From Bacteroidetes bacterium OLB10 (GTDB taxonomy: Bacteria > Bacteroidota > Bacteroidia > AKYH767-A > OLB10), in assembly GCA_001567275.1 (NCBI GenBank), contig LNBX01000046.1:1-64000 (forward strand): a stretch of DNA of 64,000 nucleotides, given 5' to 3'. Under the pieces are notes generated by a model. The model ran no database searches, was not told the DNA's origin, and saw nothing but the letters and a program-made list of their open reading frames with translations. The position numbers were made by a program, and so were the translations under genes. Positions 15,892 to 25,606 of the stretch are shown piece by piece (position 1 is the stretch's first letter; each line of letters opens with the position of its first letter).

Positions 15892-18513
15892 TTACTTGTT
15901 ATTTTTTGTCAGCAGATTCTTGATTTCATTCAACTTGAACAGGGCCTCCACGGGTGTCAGTGAATTAATGTCCGTATTCATTATTTCATCCCTTATTTGC
16001 TGCAGCAACGGGTCATCCAGCTGAAAAAAACTAAGTTGCATGGCTTCTTTGGCGGCATTATGTTCAGCTTTTTTAAGCATTTCTTTGCCATGAGCTTTTT
16101 CGAGCAATGCCAGCATCTGCTGAGCTTTGGTAATTACTTTTGGAGGCATTCCCGCCATTTTTGCCACGTGAATTCCAAAACTGTGCTCACTGCCACCTGC
16201 CACCAGTTTTCGCAGAAACAAAATTTTATTTCCCGATTCTTTGATTGCCACATTGAAATTTTTTATCCGTGCATAGCTATTGGTCATTTCATTCAGCTCG
16301 TGATAATGAGTGGCAAATAATGTTTTAGCTCTTGCTGTTGGAAATTCGTGCAGATAATCTGCTATAGACCATGCAATGGAAATGCCGTCATACGTACTTG
16401 TACCTCGTCCTATTTCGTCAAGTAATACCAGGCTGCGGCCTGTTACATTATTGAGAATGCTTGCTGTTTCATTCATTTCAACCATAAAGGTTGACTCACC
16501 AGAAGAAATGTTATCACTTGCACCTACCCGTGTAAACACTTTATCAACCCAACCAATTTCGGCACTCTTTGCAGGAACAAAACTTCCGCACTGTGCCAAC
16601 AGCACTATCAACGCAGTTTGCCTGAGTAATGCCGACTTACCTGACATATTAGGCCCGGTAATCATGATAATCTGCTGTGAGGCCGGATCCAGATATAAAT
16701 TGTTTGAAATATATTCTTCTCCAAGCGGCATTTCTTTTTCAAGCACAGGATGACGCCCTTCCTGAATATTGATGACGAGGCTGTCATTTACCACCGGCCG
16801 GGTGTAGTTATTCTGAATGGCTGCTCTTGCAAACGAAAGTAAGCAGTCAACCTGCGCAAGTACAGATGCATTTACCTGCAAAGGTTGAATGTAATTTTGC
16901 GCAAAGCTGATCAGTTCATTATAAAGCTCTGTTTCGAGTGCAAGAATTTTTTCTTCAGCTCCCAAAATTTTTTCCTCATATTCTTTCAGCTCAGGTGTAA
17001 TATATCGTTCAGCATTTACGAGTGTTTGTTTGCGTATCCACGTTTCAGGCACTTTATGTTTATGCGCATTGGTCACTTCAATATAATAACCAAACACATT
17101 GTTGAAAGCAATTTTCAGTGAAGTAATTCCTGTTTGTTCCGATTCGCGTTGTTGCAATTTCAGCAGATAATCTTTTCCTGAATAAGCAATCTCACGAAGC
17201 TCGTCCAATGCAGCATGATAACCTTTAGCTATAAATCCACCTTTGGAAGCAAGTGCAGGTGCGTCATCGGTTAATGATTCCTGAATTTTCTGCAATAACA
17301 AATTGCATGGGTTGAGTTGTTCTGCAAATACAGCAAAGGTTCTGTTTTCAGATGTCGCAAATAAATCTTTCAGCGGAGAAATCTGTTCCAGCGAGCGTTT
17401 GAGTTGTACCAACTCACGCGGAGAAATTTTCCGCAGTGCTATTTTCGAAAGCAAACGCTCCACATCGCCTGCCTGTTTCAAACTGTTGGCAGTATTTTGC
17501 ATCAGCACATCATCAGAAGTAAATGCTGCCACAGCATGTTGTCGTTCTTCAATGGTATTAAGATCTTTTAATGGAAGCAACAGCCAGCGTTTGAGCAACC
17601 TCGAGCCCATTGGTGTCACAGTAAAATCAAGCACGTCAATGAGTGTTCGTGCATTTTCATGGGGTGATGAAATCAGTTCCAGATTGCGGATAGTAAATTT
17701 ATCAAGCCACACATACTGGTCTTCGTCCACCCGTGATATGCCTGTAATATGTGCCAGCGATTGCTGTTGCATTTGTCCGAGATAATGGATGGTTGCACCT
17801 GCTGCAATCACCATCTCATCCATTTCCTGAATGCCATATCCTTTGAGTGAAGTAGTCTGAAAATGCCTGAGCAAAACTTCTTCTGTGTATGCTTGCTGAA
17901 ACACCCATTCATCAAGTGTGTAGGTATAAAAACCTTCACCAAAACGCTGTTCAAATAATTTGAGATGTTGTTTCTGTACAATCACCTCACTTGGTTTGAA
18001 GTTCTGCAACAACTTTTCAATATAATCATCATTGCCGCGTGCCACAAAAAATGCTCCTGTAGAAACGTCAGCAAATGCTACTCCCGAAATTTTTTCTGTG
18101 AGATGAACTACTGCAAGAAAATTATTGCTGCCAAAATCGAGTATTTTGTCATTGTATGTTACGCCAGGTGTCACTAATTCTGTAACGCCACGTTTTACAA
18201 TTGTTTTAGTTGACTTTGGATCCTCCAACTGATCGCAGATGGCAACACGCTGTCCGGCACGAACTAATTTGGGCAGATAGGTATCTAATGCATGATAGGG
18301 AAAACCTGCAAGCTCCATTTCAGAGGCAGCACCATTGGAACGTTTGGTCAGTACAATACCCAGTATCTTAGATGTTTTGATGGCATCTTCCTGAAATGTT
18401 TCATAAAAATCACCCACACGAAACAGCAACAATGCATCAGGATATTTTGCCTTAATGGCATTATACTGCTGCATGAGCGGAGTTTCGGCTTTATTTTTTT
18501 CTTTTGTCTTCAA
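15892..18513 (-). CDS. mutS: DNA mismatch repair protein MutS
   Basis: 873 residues, full length. The N-terminal mismatch-binding domain has the Phe-x-Glu motif (RVGDFYETF), followed by connector, lever and clamp regions, then an ATPase with Walker A GPNMSGKS (620-627), STFMVEM, and DEIGRGTSTYDG. It recognises mispairs and, with MutL, starts repair. A stop codon directly precedes a TTG at 18513. The first in-frame ATG (18474) would remove 13 residues (KNKAETPL...) that resemble the usual MutS N-terminus, so TTG is the likely start. The start is only 9 bp from the divergent methyltransferase gene. Confidence 0.95.
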   Translation of the reverse strand: MKTKEKNKAETPLMQQYNAIKAKYPDALLLFRVGDFYETFQEDAIKTSKILGIVLTKRSNGAASEMELAGFPYHALDTYLPKLVRAGQRVAICDQLEDPKSTKTIVKRGVTELVTPGVTYNDKILDFGSNNFLAVVHLTEKISGVAFADVSTGAFFVARGNDDYIEKLLQNFKPSEVIVQKQHLKLFEQRFGEGFYTYTLDEWVFQQAYTEEVLLRHFQTTSLKGYGIQEMDEMVIAAGATIHYLGQMQQQSLAHITGISRVDEDQYVWLDKFTIRNLELISSPHENARTLIDVLDFTVTPMGSRLLKRWLLLPLKDLNTIEERQHAVAAFTSDDVLMQNTANSLKQAGDVERLLSKIALRKISPRELVQLKRSLEQISPLKDLFATSENRTFAVFAEQLNPCNLLLQKIQESLTDDAPALASKGGFIAKGYHAALDELREIAYSGKDYLLKLQQRESEQTGITSLKIAFNNVFGYYIEVTNAHKHKVPETWIRKQTLVNAERYITPELKEYEEKILGAEEKILALETELYNELISFAQNYIQPLQVNASVLAQVDCLLSFARAAIQNNYTRPVVNDSLVINIQEGRHPVLEKEMPLGEEYISNNLYLDPASQQIIMITGPNMSGKSALLRQTALIVLLAQCGSFVPAKSAEIGWVDKVFTRVGASDNISSGESTFMVEMNETASILNNVTGRSLVLLDEIGRGTSTYDGISIAWSIADYLHEFPTARAKTLFATHYHELNEMTNSYARIKNFNVAIKESGNKILFLRKLVAGGSEHSFGIHVAKMAGMPPKVITKAQQMLALLEKAHGKEMLKKAEHNAAKEAMQLSFFQLDDPLLQQIRDEIMNTDINSLTPVEALFKLNEIKNLLTKNNK

Positions 18514-18522
18514 TTACGGAAA

Positions 18523-19053
18523 ATGAAAAAATTAAAACTTAACGAACTCGGACGACTTTCAGTGAGCGAGTTCAAAGACTCCATAAAGATACCATTAGTT
18601 GTCATTCTTGAAAATGTAAGAAGTGCATTAAACACCGGTTCGGTTTTCAGGACGTGCGATGCCTTTGCCGTAGAAAAAATTATTCTCACGGGGTTCACCG
18701 CACAACCACCTCACAAAGATATTTTAAAATCTGCATTAGGCGCTACCAATTCAGTTAACTGGGAATATTTTTCGGATACTGCCACTGCTATTGAGCAGCT
18801 TCGGGCTGGGGGTTACAAAATTTTTGCTGCCGAACAAACTGACTCAGGTATTCTGCTTCCTGATTTTATGCCTGAAAGCAATACGAAACTCGTATTGATT
18901 TTTGGCAATGAAGTGGATGGTGTAAGCGATGAAACCCTGCAACTGTGCGATGGCTGCCTGGAGCTTCCGCAGTACGGCACCAAGCATTCACTGAATGTGG
19001 CAGTGTGTGCAGGAATTTTTATCTATGATTTATTCAGCAAACTAAAGCCATAA
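18523..19053 (+). CDS. TrmH/SpoU-family RNA 2'-O-methyltransferase
   Basis: 176 residues from ATG 18523. The SPOUT motifs are present: motif 1 (ENVRSALNTGSVFRTCDAF), motif 2 (LIFGNEVDGVS) and motif 3 (LPQYGTKHSLNVAVCAGI). It has no substrate-binding N-terminal domain, so the product is the short form of the family. It methylates ribose in tRNA or rRNA; which position cannot be told. The frame is open further upstream, but that part is antisense to mutS. A strong terminator follows the stop. Confidence 0.88.
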   Translation: MKKLKLNELGRLSVSEFKDSIKIPLVVILENVRSALNTGSVFRTCDAFAVEKIILTGFTAQPPHKDILKSALGATNSVNWEYFSDTATAIEQLRAGGYKIFAAEQTDSGILLPDFMPESNTKLVLIFGNEVDGVSDETLQLCDGCLELPQYGTKHSLNVAVCAGIFIYDLFSKLKP

Positions 19054-19087
19054 AAAAACGCTCCGTTTTTGCGGAGCGTTTTTTTTA
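19052..19087 (+). terminator. Rho-independent terminator, probably bidirectional
   Basis: ACGCTCCG (about 19058-19065) and CGGAGCGT (19072-19079) pair around a TTTTTG loop, flanked by seven A and eight T bases. It can end the methyltransferase transcript and the convergent OmpA transcript. Confidence 0.85.
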
Positions 19088-19102
19088 TTCTGTTTCTAAA
19101 GC

Positions 19103-20557
19103 TTATTTGGCAACTTCAAAGTCAACCCTTCTGTTCATTCTCTTAACACCTTTTGCCAATTGTTCTTTCTTACCAAGTGAAGTTGCAGTCAGTCGTGAGG
19201 CATCTATTCCATAAACTTTCACTAAGTGGTTGAGTGCTGCTTCTGCTCTTCTCATACCCAATTTATCGTTATACTGTTCTGAAGCATCCACATCACAGTT
19301 ACCTATAATGTTAATCTTCAGGTTAGGATTCTTAATCAATACACGTGCAACTGTATTCAGGCGGTCAAGTGATGCAGGCTTAAGTACTGACTGATCAACA
19401 TCGAAGAAGATAGATGGTAGCCATCCTGTTGAACTGCTTGTAATTCCTTCTTTTCCGTAAGAACCTTCAGGTGCAATGGTTACACCCTGGAAGTTTACTA
19501 AGTTTCCTTTAGGAGTATTTGGCTCCATATCCTTACTGTCAGGAACTCCATCGCCATCAGCATCCAGTTCCACACCGGTTGCACCAACTTTTGCTCCTTT
19601 ATTTGAGTATGGGTCATCATCTTTATAGTCAGGAATTCCATCACCATCACTGTCTATTGCAGTTCCATCACCATAAATTTTCACACCTTCAGGTGTTGAA
19701 TTGTCTTTATCAAATAAGTCAGAAACACCGTCTTTGTCTTTATCACCTGAAATAACATCAATACGGTTTTTCATATCTGAAAGGTCGTTGTAAACCACTT
19801 CCATTGGGTTTACCCACTCCATCATAGCTTGTTTCTTACCGAATGTATAGTTTAATGCGATTTGGAAGAATGACCAGTTGTCAGTTTCAGTTTTTGAATC
19901 ATATACCTGATCAACTTTATCGGTAAGCGTTTTATTGAAGGTGTACATCAATCCGGCATCAAATCTCTTGAACTGGTATTTCAGTCCAAAACTTACAGGA
20001 ATGATTCCTTCTACAACATTTCCTTTTTTCACATACTTTGTTCCATTGTCCAAATCTGTAACGGTAGGTGCAAACTGAAAAGCTCCAACTCCGATTTCAC
20101 CATAGAAGTGAACACGTTTGTTGCGTTGCAGGAAACTGATGTTACCGATAGTGTAATTGATGTTAAAACTACCCTGTAAAACAGTAGATTTAAATTTAAT
20201 ATTTCTGGTAACTCTGTTAGGTCCGGTTACAGGATTAGGATAACTAAATGTAGTTTTATCCTTCTGGCCTGAAAGAGTAGTGTAATTACCTCTGACATTC
20301 AATTGAACTGAATGGGTTAATTGGTAACCAACTTTCAACCCAAAAACAGGGTCATGAATGTTCTTTAAAATACTGTTATTGTCCTTGGTATGGTCATTCA
20401 AGTCGCCCTGAAACCAGTTTAATCCACCGGTGAGTCCAACAGACCATTTGTCAAAATCCTTCTTGTTGGGAAGACTGTAATTTGAAGATTCCTGCGCAAA
20501 AAGCAGCTGACTTCCAGCCAATAAAAAAGAAGTAATGAGTAGAGTTTTACCTTTCAT
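19103..20557 (-). CDS. OmpA-family outer-membrane protein with thrombospondin type 3 repeats
   Basis: 484 residues. A signal peptide (to LFAQ, about residue 22) leads into an N-terminal beta-barrel region. Three calcium-binding TSP3-type repeats follow (DKDKDGVSD, DSDGDGIPD, DADGDGVPD; about residues 270-350). The last 110 residues are an OmpA-like peptidoglycan-binding domain (FFDVDQSVLKP ... R-R-A-E-A-A ... N-R-R-V-D-F). The protein anchors the outer membrane to peptidoglycan and may act as a porin. It is monocistronic, with its own promoter at 20600-20629 and a terminator. Confidence 0.92.
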   Translation of the reverse strand: MKGKTLLITSFLLAGSQLLFAQESSNYSLPNKKDFDKWSVGLTGGLNWFQGDLNDHTKDNNSILKNIHDPVFGLKVGYQLTHSVQLNVRGNYTTLSGQKDKTTFSYPNPVTGPNRVTRNIKFKSTVLQGSFNINYTIGNISFLQRNKRVHFYGEIGVGAFQFAPTVTDLDNGTKYVKKGNVVEGIIPVSFGLKYQFKRFDAGLMYTFNKTLTDKVDQVYDSKTETDNWSFFQIALNYTFGKKQAMMEWVNPMEVVYNDLSDMKNRIDVISGDKDKDGVSDLFDKDNSTPEGVKIYGDGTAIDSDGDGIPDYKDDDPYSNKGAKVGATGVELDADGDGVPDSKDMEPNTPKGNLVNFQGVTIAPEGSYGKEGITSSSTGWLPSIFFDVDQSVLKPASLDRLNTVARVLIKNPNLKINIIGNCDVDASEQYNDKLGMRRAEAALNHLVKVYGIDASRLTATSLGKKEQLAKGVKRMNRRVDFEVAK

Positions 20558-20599
20558 CTTATAGAGTGGTTTAATAAATTATCTTAACATTTCAAGGTG

Positions 20600-20629
20600 C
20601 AAGTATAATACAATGATTTTAAATACAAA
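20600..20629 (-). promoter_or_regulatory. Promoter of the OmpA-family gene
   Basis: On the minus strand TTTG (20629-20626), an 18-bp spacer and TATACTTG (20607-20600), one mismatch from TAnnTTTG. The implied 5' leader is about 37 nt. Confidence 0.6.
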
Positions 20630-20670
20630 AATTTAATTTTTATCTGAAAACGAAGGCTTTCAACAGTCAA

Positions 20671-21291
20671 TCAGCCTAACTTAAAACCCGTTTTTCTGAT
20701 TTCAGCCAAAATATGTTCAAAATCATATTTATTTTTGACAAAATCTAGTTCATTCGTATTGATTTTTAGTATTTTAATTGACTTCGGAGGCCGTTTTAAA
20801 AAGGAGCTATAAGCTTTATCAATGCGGGTCAGATATTCATCCTTAATATCCCTTTCATAACTTCTGCCTCGCTTCTTAATGTTTTTTTGCAACTGTGGTA
20901 CTTCCTTATAAAGGAACACGATTAATTGAGGACTTGGTAATCCTGTATTCAACATCTGAAAAAACTGTTCAAACAATTTAAATTCTCCCGTTTTAAGATT
21001 GGATTTGGCAAAAAGCAGAGTTTTATGAAACATATAATCACTTACCACAGGAAAAGGCAGAGTATGTTTAGAGAAAAATTCTTTCATCTGCTTGAATCGG
21101 GCTGCCATAAATGACATTTCAAGCGGGAAGGCAAAAATTTCGGGGTTGTTATAAAATTGTGGCAAAAAAGTATTCTCAGCAAACTCTTCTAGAATAAGAT
21201 GAAAATTAAACTCCTTTGCAATTAGTTTGGCAAGTGATGTTTTGCCTGCACCAATGTTTCCTTCTATTATTAAATATTTATTTCTGTACAT
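20671..21291 (-). CDS. Deoxynucleoside kinase family protein
   Basis: 206 residues. The P-loop EGNIGAGKTS is at the N-terminus. The family's LILEEFAENTFLPQFY, MAARFKQ and K-R-G-R-x-Y-E-R-D segments follow, as in dNK/dGK/dCK enzymes that phosphorylate deoxynucleosides for salvage. Substrate specificity cannot be assigned by eye. It overlaps folK upstream by 14 bp, so the two are coupled. The folK-dNK pairing recurs in Bacteroidota. Confidence 0.85.
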   Translation of the reverse strand: MYRNKYLIIEGNIGAGKTSLAKLIAKEFNFHLILEEFAENTFLPQFYNNPEIFAFPLEMSFMAARFKQMKEFFSKHTLPFPVVSDYMFHKTLLFAKSNLKTGEFKLFEQFFQMLNTGLPSPQLIVFLYKEVPQLQKNIKKRGRSYERDIKDEYLTRIDKAYSSFLKRPPKSIKILKINTNELDFVKNKYDFEHILAEIRKTGFKLG

Positions 21292-21796
21292 GTGAATTCA
21301 GTTTTGTCACTGCCAGTAAGTCGTTGCATTCGTTGAGCAACTGACGTATAGTTTTATGGAGTTGAGGATGTATCAGATCGGGTACAATTTCATTCAGAGG
21401 TTCCAGTACAAACCTGCGATTTGGGATTTCAGGATGAGGAATGGTTAAATACTTATTTTGTGAAATTTCAGAACCGTAAAATAAAATATCTATGTCAATT
21501 ATGCGAGATTCCCAGCGCACTTTCCTCTCTCTTCCCATTGAGGTTTCTATGTGCAAAATTTTGGTTAGCAGTTCGTCCGGTGATAATTTCGTTTCAATCA
21601 GTAATGCCTGATTCAGAAATGCCGGTTGTTGTGTATTGCCCCAGGCCGAAGTTTCATAAACAGCCGAATATTTTTCAACCTTACCGATTTCAAAGGCAAT
21701 GGATTTGGCGGCCTGTTGCAGATGATGTAAGCGGTTGCCCATATTACTTCCTGTCAACAATATGGCTGAGTTCGGATTTAAATTATCAACGTGCAA
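21278..21796 (-). CDS. folK: 2-amino-4-hydroxy-6-hydroxymethyldihydropteridine pyrophosphokinase
   Basis: 172 residues with HPPK signatures: LLTGSNMGNR at the start, the W-E-S-R-I-I-D-I-D-I-L-F-Y-G magnesium-site strand, and HPEIPNRRFVLEPLNEI. It transfers pyrophosphate from ATP to hydroxymethyl-dihydropterin in folate synthesis. It is transcribed divergently from sppA with 54 bp between starts. Confidence 0.95.
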   Translation of the reverse strand: MHVDNLNPNSAILLTGSNMGNRLHHLQQAAKSIAFEIGKVEKYSAVYETSAWGNTQQPAFLNQALLIETKLSPDELLTKILHIETSMGRERKVRWESRIIDIDILFYGSEISQNKYLTIPHPEIPNRRFVLEPLNEIVPDLIHPQLHKTIRQLLNECNDLLAVTKLNSHVQK

Positions 21797-21807
21797 TTCT
21801 ATTTTTT

Positions 21808-21815
21808 TAGCTTTG
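21808..21815 (+). promoter_or_regulatory. -7 element of sppA
   Basis: TAGCTTTG matches TAnnTTTG, 35 bp before the sppA ATG. I see no TTTG -33 box at 18-20 bp. Confidence 0.45.
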
Positions 21816-21850
21816 CAAAACTAAATTATAGTTACTTAACATTTATTTCA

Positions 21851-23612
21851 ATGAAACAATTCTTCAAATATTTATTGGCTTCACTTACTGCCCTGTTTCT
21901 TTTTTGCATCATTGTCTTTTTCATCTTCGGTGCCTTATTAGGTTCTGCTTTTCAGAAAGAAGTGGCAACTGTTAAATCTAATTCAGTGCTTAAAATTGAA
22001 TTCAGTCAGCCTTTGGACGAACGTACTGATAACAATCCATTTAAAAACCTGAATCTTGCTTCGCTCAAGCCATCTAATCAACCGGGACTGAACGACATTA
22101 CCAAATGTCTTGAAAATGCAGCTGCAGATGCAAATATTAAAGGAGTTTTACTCAATCTCAATTATCTCGAAGGAGGATATGCTTCCATACGTGAGTTACG
22201 TAATGCGTTGATTGAATTTAAGAAATCAAAAAAATATGTCATTGCTTATTCTGAGGGTTATTCTACTAAAGCTTATTATCTGGCAAGTGTGGCTGATAAA
22301 GTTTACTTGCATCCGCAGGGAGCTGTTGATTTCAGAGGACTTTTTACACAGTTGGTATTTTTTAAAGGAGCCCTTGAAAAACTGGAAATTGAACCTGAAA
22401 TTATCAGACATGGAAAATTTAAAAGTGCCATTGAACCATTTATTCTGGATAAAATGAGTCCTGAAAACCGTGAGCAAACTTCAACCTATGTAAATGCAAT
22501 TTGGGAAACATTGTGTTCTGAAATTGCTGAATCGAGAAATATATCACGTGCAGACTTAGAGAATATTGCTGACAGTCTTACAGCTGAAAATGCAAATGAT
22601 GCATTGAAGTTGCGTCTGGTTGATCAGTTAACTTATCAGGATGAACTGGATAAAATTATTGCAACACGTAATGGCGATGAAAAAGACAAAATCAATTTTG
22701 TATCACTCGTAAAATATAAAGATGTTCCTGCTCCTAAATCAGACAAAAAATTCACTCAGGACAGAATAGCTGTAATTTATGCTACCGGTGAAATTGTAAG
22801 TGGCAAAGGTGAAAGAGGTCAGATGGGATCTGATAATATTGCGGCAGCCATCAAAAAAAGCACGCGAAGACAGCAAAGTGAAGGCTATTGTATTACGTGT
22901 AAATTCTCCCGGTGGAAGTGCACTTGCTTCCGATGTAATCTGGAGAGAAACCAAATTAGCCAAAGAGGCAAAACCATTTATAGTAAGTATGGGCGATGTT
23001 GCTGCTTCAGGTGGATATTACATCAGTTGCCTGGCCGACACCATTGTCGCACAACCCAACACCATTACCGGTTCCATTGGTGTGTTTGGTCTGCTGATGA
23101 ATGCACAAAAACTGCTGACCAATAAACTTGGACTTACTTTCGATACTTACAAAACAGGGCCTTATGCCGATATGGGTTTACCAACCAGAGCACTCACACC
23201 TATGGAGAGAGAAAAAATTCAGAAAGGTGTAGAAGAAGTGTATGATACTTTTATCTCACATGTTGCCGAAGGTCGCCACATCACTAAAGCTGATGTTGAC
23301 AGTATAGGTCAGGGTAGGGTATGGAGTGCTGTTGATGCGAAGAAGATTGGCCTGGTAGATATGTTTGGAGGATTAGACGATGCGGTAAAATTAGCAGCAA
23401 AAAAAGCAGGTGTGGATAATTATCGAATCAAAGAACTTCCGGAACAAAAAGAACCTTTACAGGAGTTTCTTGAAGAATTGAAAGGCGAATCAGTAAGTGT
23501 GATGTTGCCGGACTATATGAAAGAAAGCCTCAACACCATGCGCTATATTCAGCATATTAGTCAGAAGGATAGAATTCAGATGCGTCTTCCTTTTGGAATA
23601 GTCACCGATTAA
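21851..23612 (+). CDS. sppA: Signal peptide peptidase SppA (protease IV), one frameshift in an A7 run
   Basis: Two open frames (21851-23125 and 22800-23612) form one 586-residue SppA, typical of the 67-kDa type. An N-terminal membrane segment (residues 8-30) precedes two ClpP-like domains. The candidate catalytic Lys lies in SEGYSTKAYYLAS (Lys140) and the nucleophilic Ser in GDVAASGGYY (Ser386). SppA degrades cleaved signal peptides in the membrane. The frame breaks at 22853-22859. Seven A bases give IKKST; with six the frame reads IKKAREDSKVKAIVLRVNSPGGS, the expected sequence. The ATG at 21851 is chosen over an upstream frame extension because it begins the membrane anchor. Confidence 0.88.
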
Positions 23613-23641
23613 CCAACCTTGGTTGATCAGTTACTGACTTA

Positions 23642-24094
23642 TTACATTGTAATCTTTACAGGAACAAGGTCGTTCACACTTCCTCCATTGACTATTATAT
23701 CACGAAGTATGGTAGAAGACAATGGTGCATGCTCAGGACTTGAAATAACAAAAACAGTTTCAATGCCACCCAGTTTACGGTTCATTTGAGCTATTGCTTT
23801 TTCAAATTCAAAATCACTGCTGTTGCGCAACCCGCGTATCAAATAAGCAGCATTTCTTTTTTTACAAAAATCAGCAGTAAGCCCCGAATATTGTTCAATA
23901 GAAATTTTTGGTTCGTTGCCGAATACTTCCTTAAGCCATTGCAATCGTTGCTCAGTTGTAAACAGATATTTTTTATCTGCATTCACCCCAACAGCCATAA
24001 TCAGTTTGTCAAACAGAGGCAGCATGCGCTCTACTATTTCACGATGACCATTATGAATTGGGTCAAATGAACCGGGGAATACGGCAGTTTTCAT
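23642..24094 (-). CDS. coaD: Phosphopantetheine adenylyltransferase
   Basis: 150 residues. The nucleotidyltransferase motif PGSFDPIHNGH is near the N-terminus, followed by RGLRNSSDFEFE and the C-terminal S-S-T-I-L-R-D. It makes dephospho-CoA from 4'-phosphopantetheine. It starts 12 bp after rsmD in the DUF3822-rsmD-coaD operon. Confidence 0.96.
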   Translation of the reverse strand: MKTAVFPGSFDPIHNGHREIVERMLPLFDKLIMAVGVNADKKYLFTTEQRLQWLKEVFGNEPKISIEQYSGLTADFCKKRNAAYLIRGLRNSSDFEFEKAIAQMNRKLGGIETVFVISSPEHAPLSSTILRDIIVNGGSVNDLVPVKITM

Positions 24095-24106
24095 TGTACA
24101 GTCAAT

Positions 24107-24643
24107 TTATTTTGATGCGAATATACTGAAAGCTACGGCACCATATTTTCTTGTTTCGTCAGCTTCGGGGTTTGTAACAGGCTTCATGTTACTGCTGTGT
24201 TCTATTATCAGCAATCCGTCAGTTTTGAGTAAATGATTACTGAATATAATGTTTACTAATTCTTTCACCGGTGAATTTTCATAAGGTGGGTCGGCAAAAA
24301 TGATATCATATTGCTGATGGCAGTTTTCCAGCCACTCTAAAGCATCAGAAGTTATTACCTGTGAATTATCTGCATTAAGTTTTTTTAATGTGGATATAAT
24401 AAATGCAGTACATCCTTTGTGATAATCTACAGATGTAATATCCTTAACTCCTCTTGAAATAAACTCATAAGTAATATTGCCGGTTCCTGAATATAAATCA
24501 AGTACTGTGCAAGAAGCTAAATTTTTTTGGAATGAAAGAATATTAAACAGTCCTGTTTTGGCAAAATCAGTTGTAGGACGCACCGGAAGTTCAAGAGGTG
24601 CTTCAATTTTTTTGCCTCTGAATTTTCCGCTGATTATACGCAC
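24107..24643 (-). CDS. rsmD: 16S rRNA guanine(966)-N2-methyltransferase
   Basis: 178 residues. It starts with the family hallmark MRIISGKFRGKKI, then R-P-T-T-D-F-A-K. The SAM site is VLDLYSGTGNI, and the N6/N2-type catalytic motif FADPPY follows. It methylates G966 of small-subunit rRNA. It overlaps the DUF3822 gene by 10 bp. Confidence 0.94.
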   Translation of the reverse strand: MRIISGKFRGKKIEAPLELPVRPTTDFAKTGLFNILSFQKNLASCTVLDLYSGTGNITYEFISRGVKDITSVDYHKGCTAFIISTLKKLNADNSQVITSDALEWLENCHQQYDIIFADPPYENSPVKELVNIIFSNHLLKTDGLLIIEHSSNMKPVTNPEADETRKYGAVAFSIFASK

Positions 24644-25509
24644 AGAAACTGATTATACAGACTGAAATGATAGTAAGGAATGACATCTTCAAAACCATAG
24701 CTGTAAAAACAAAATGCAGGACGCTGAGTAAACTGCGTGTTTCTTATGTATTTACGGATGAGAGTAAGCAATGCAGAATTCTTTTCTATGGTTCCTGCAA
24801 TATTTAAAGTGTCAGTTTCAGGATTTAATTCAAGTTGTTCATATACAAACACCAGATAATACATAAAGTCTTCAGGTGTCTGAAAGTTAAACCTGTTGTA
24901 GTATTCAAGATCCCCACCGGTGGCAACCACCATTTCAAAATACCTGTTCTGAACATTGATAGTAACTACTTTGCCTGTAGTGTTTTTATGTTGAGTAAGC
25001 AAACCTTCAATCAATGGTGTAGCACCATGGAAGACGGAGAGATTAGAATAATACGAGGTGAAAAAATGATATAATTCCTTTGGTACTGCATACAGGTTTT
25101 TTGCTGATATCCGCCTCAGGTTATCATATAAAATCATTTCGTTATCTTCTTTAGCATGATTGATACTGAACAAAGTTTCCATTTTATCTGCATCAAAGAA
25201 AACATCAGGCAGTAAGGTGTTTTTAAACCCGCACAAACTCAGTGAAACACTGTCGTAACGATTATCAAGGAGCGTTTTATTTTGTTCTATAATACCAAGA
25301 ATATTCTCATGCAAATCGCGTGTCTCCATAGGATACGGAAACCGGTAATCAATCAAGGCTACAAATTTATTTCTGTCGGTATCTAAAACTGCTGCTGCGA
25401 AGAAATCCGAACCGCATTGCAAAAATAAATTCATATTTCGCGACACATCAGCATTCAACGACTCGTCTATGACTGAAATCCATGCGTCACTTTGTTTTTC
25501 TGCATTCAT
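24634..25509 (-). CDS. DUF3822 family protein
   Basis: 291 residues, with no signal peptide or membrane segment. It has the features I associate with DUF3822, a Bacteroidota-restricted family usually next to rsmD and coaD. The fold is thought to resemble actin-like ATPases (an ASKHA-type FFAAAVLDTDRNKFVALIDY strand set), but the function is unknown. It heads the operon. Its assignment rests on context and general sequence character, not a distinctive motif. Confidence 0.75.
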   Translation of the reverse strand: MNAEKQSDAWISVIDESLNADVSRNMNLFLQCGSDFFAAAVLDTDRNKFVALIDYRFPYPMETRDLHENILGIIEQNKTLLDNRYDSVSLSLCGFKNTLLPDVFFDADKMETLFSINHAKEDNEMILYDNLRRISAKNLYAVPKELYHFFTSYYSNLSVFHGATPLIEGLLTQHKNTTGKVVTINVQNRYFEMVVATGGDLEYYNRFNFQTPEDFMYYLVFVYEQLELNPETDTLNIAGTIEKNSALLTLIRKYIRNTQFTQRPAFCFYSYGFEDVIPYYHFSLYNQFLCV

Positions 25510-25554
25510 GTTGCAAAGGTAGGTTATAATGATAATATTTTATAAGGCTTAAAA

Positions 25555-25590
25555 ACAAAAAAGACTGCTTGTACGAGCAGTCTTTTTTGT
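25555..25590 (-). terminator. Rho-independent terminator of the 25607-29335 gene
   Basis: AAGACTGCT (25561-25569) and AGCAGTCTT (25576-25584) pair around six bases, with A and T runs on both sides. It lies 17 bp past the stop of the minus-strand gene. Confidence 0.85.
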
Positions 25591-25606
25591 GTCGAACTAC
25601 AAAGAA

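Noticed and set aside
22853..22860. Programmed -1 frameshifting at A-AAA-AAG in sppA
   Set aside because: The downstream frame needs a +1 (or -2) shift, so the classical -1 slippery site cannot restore it.
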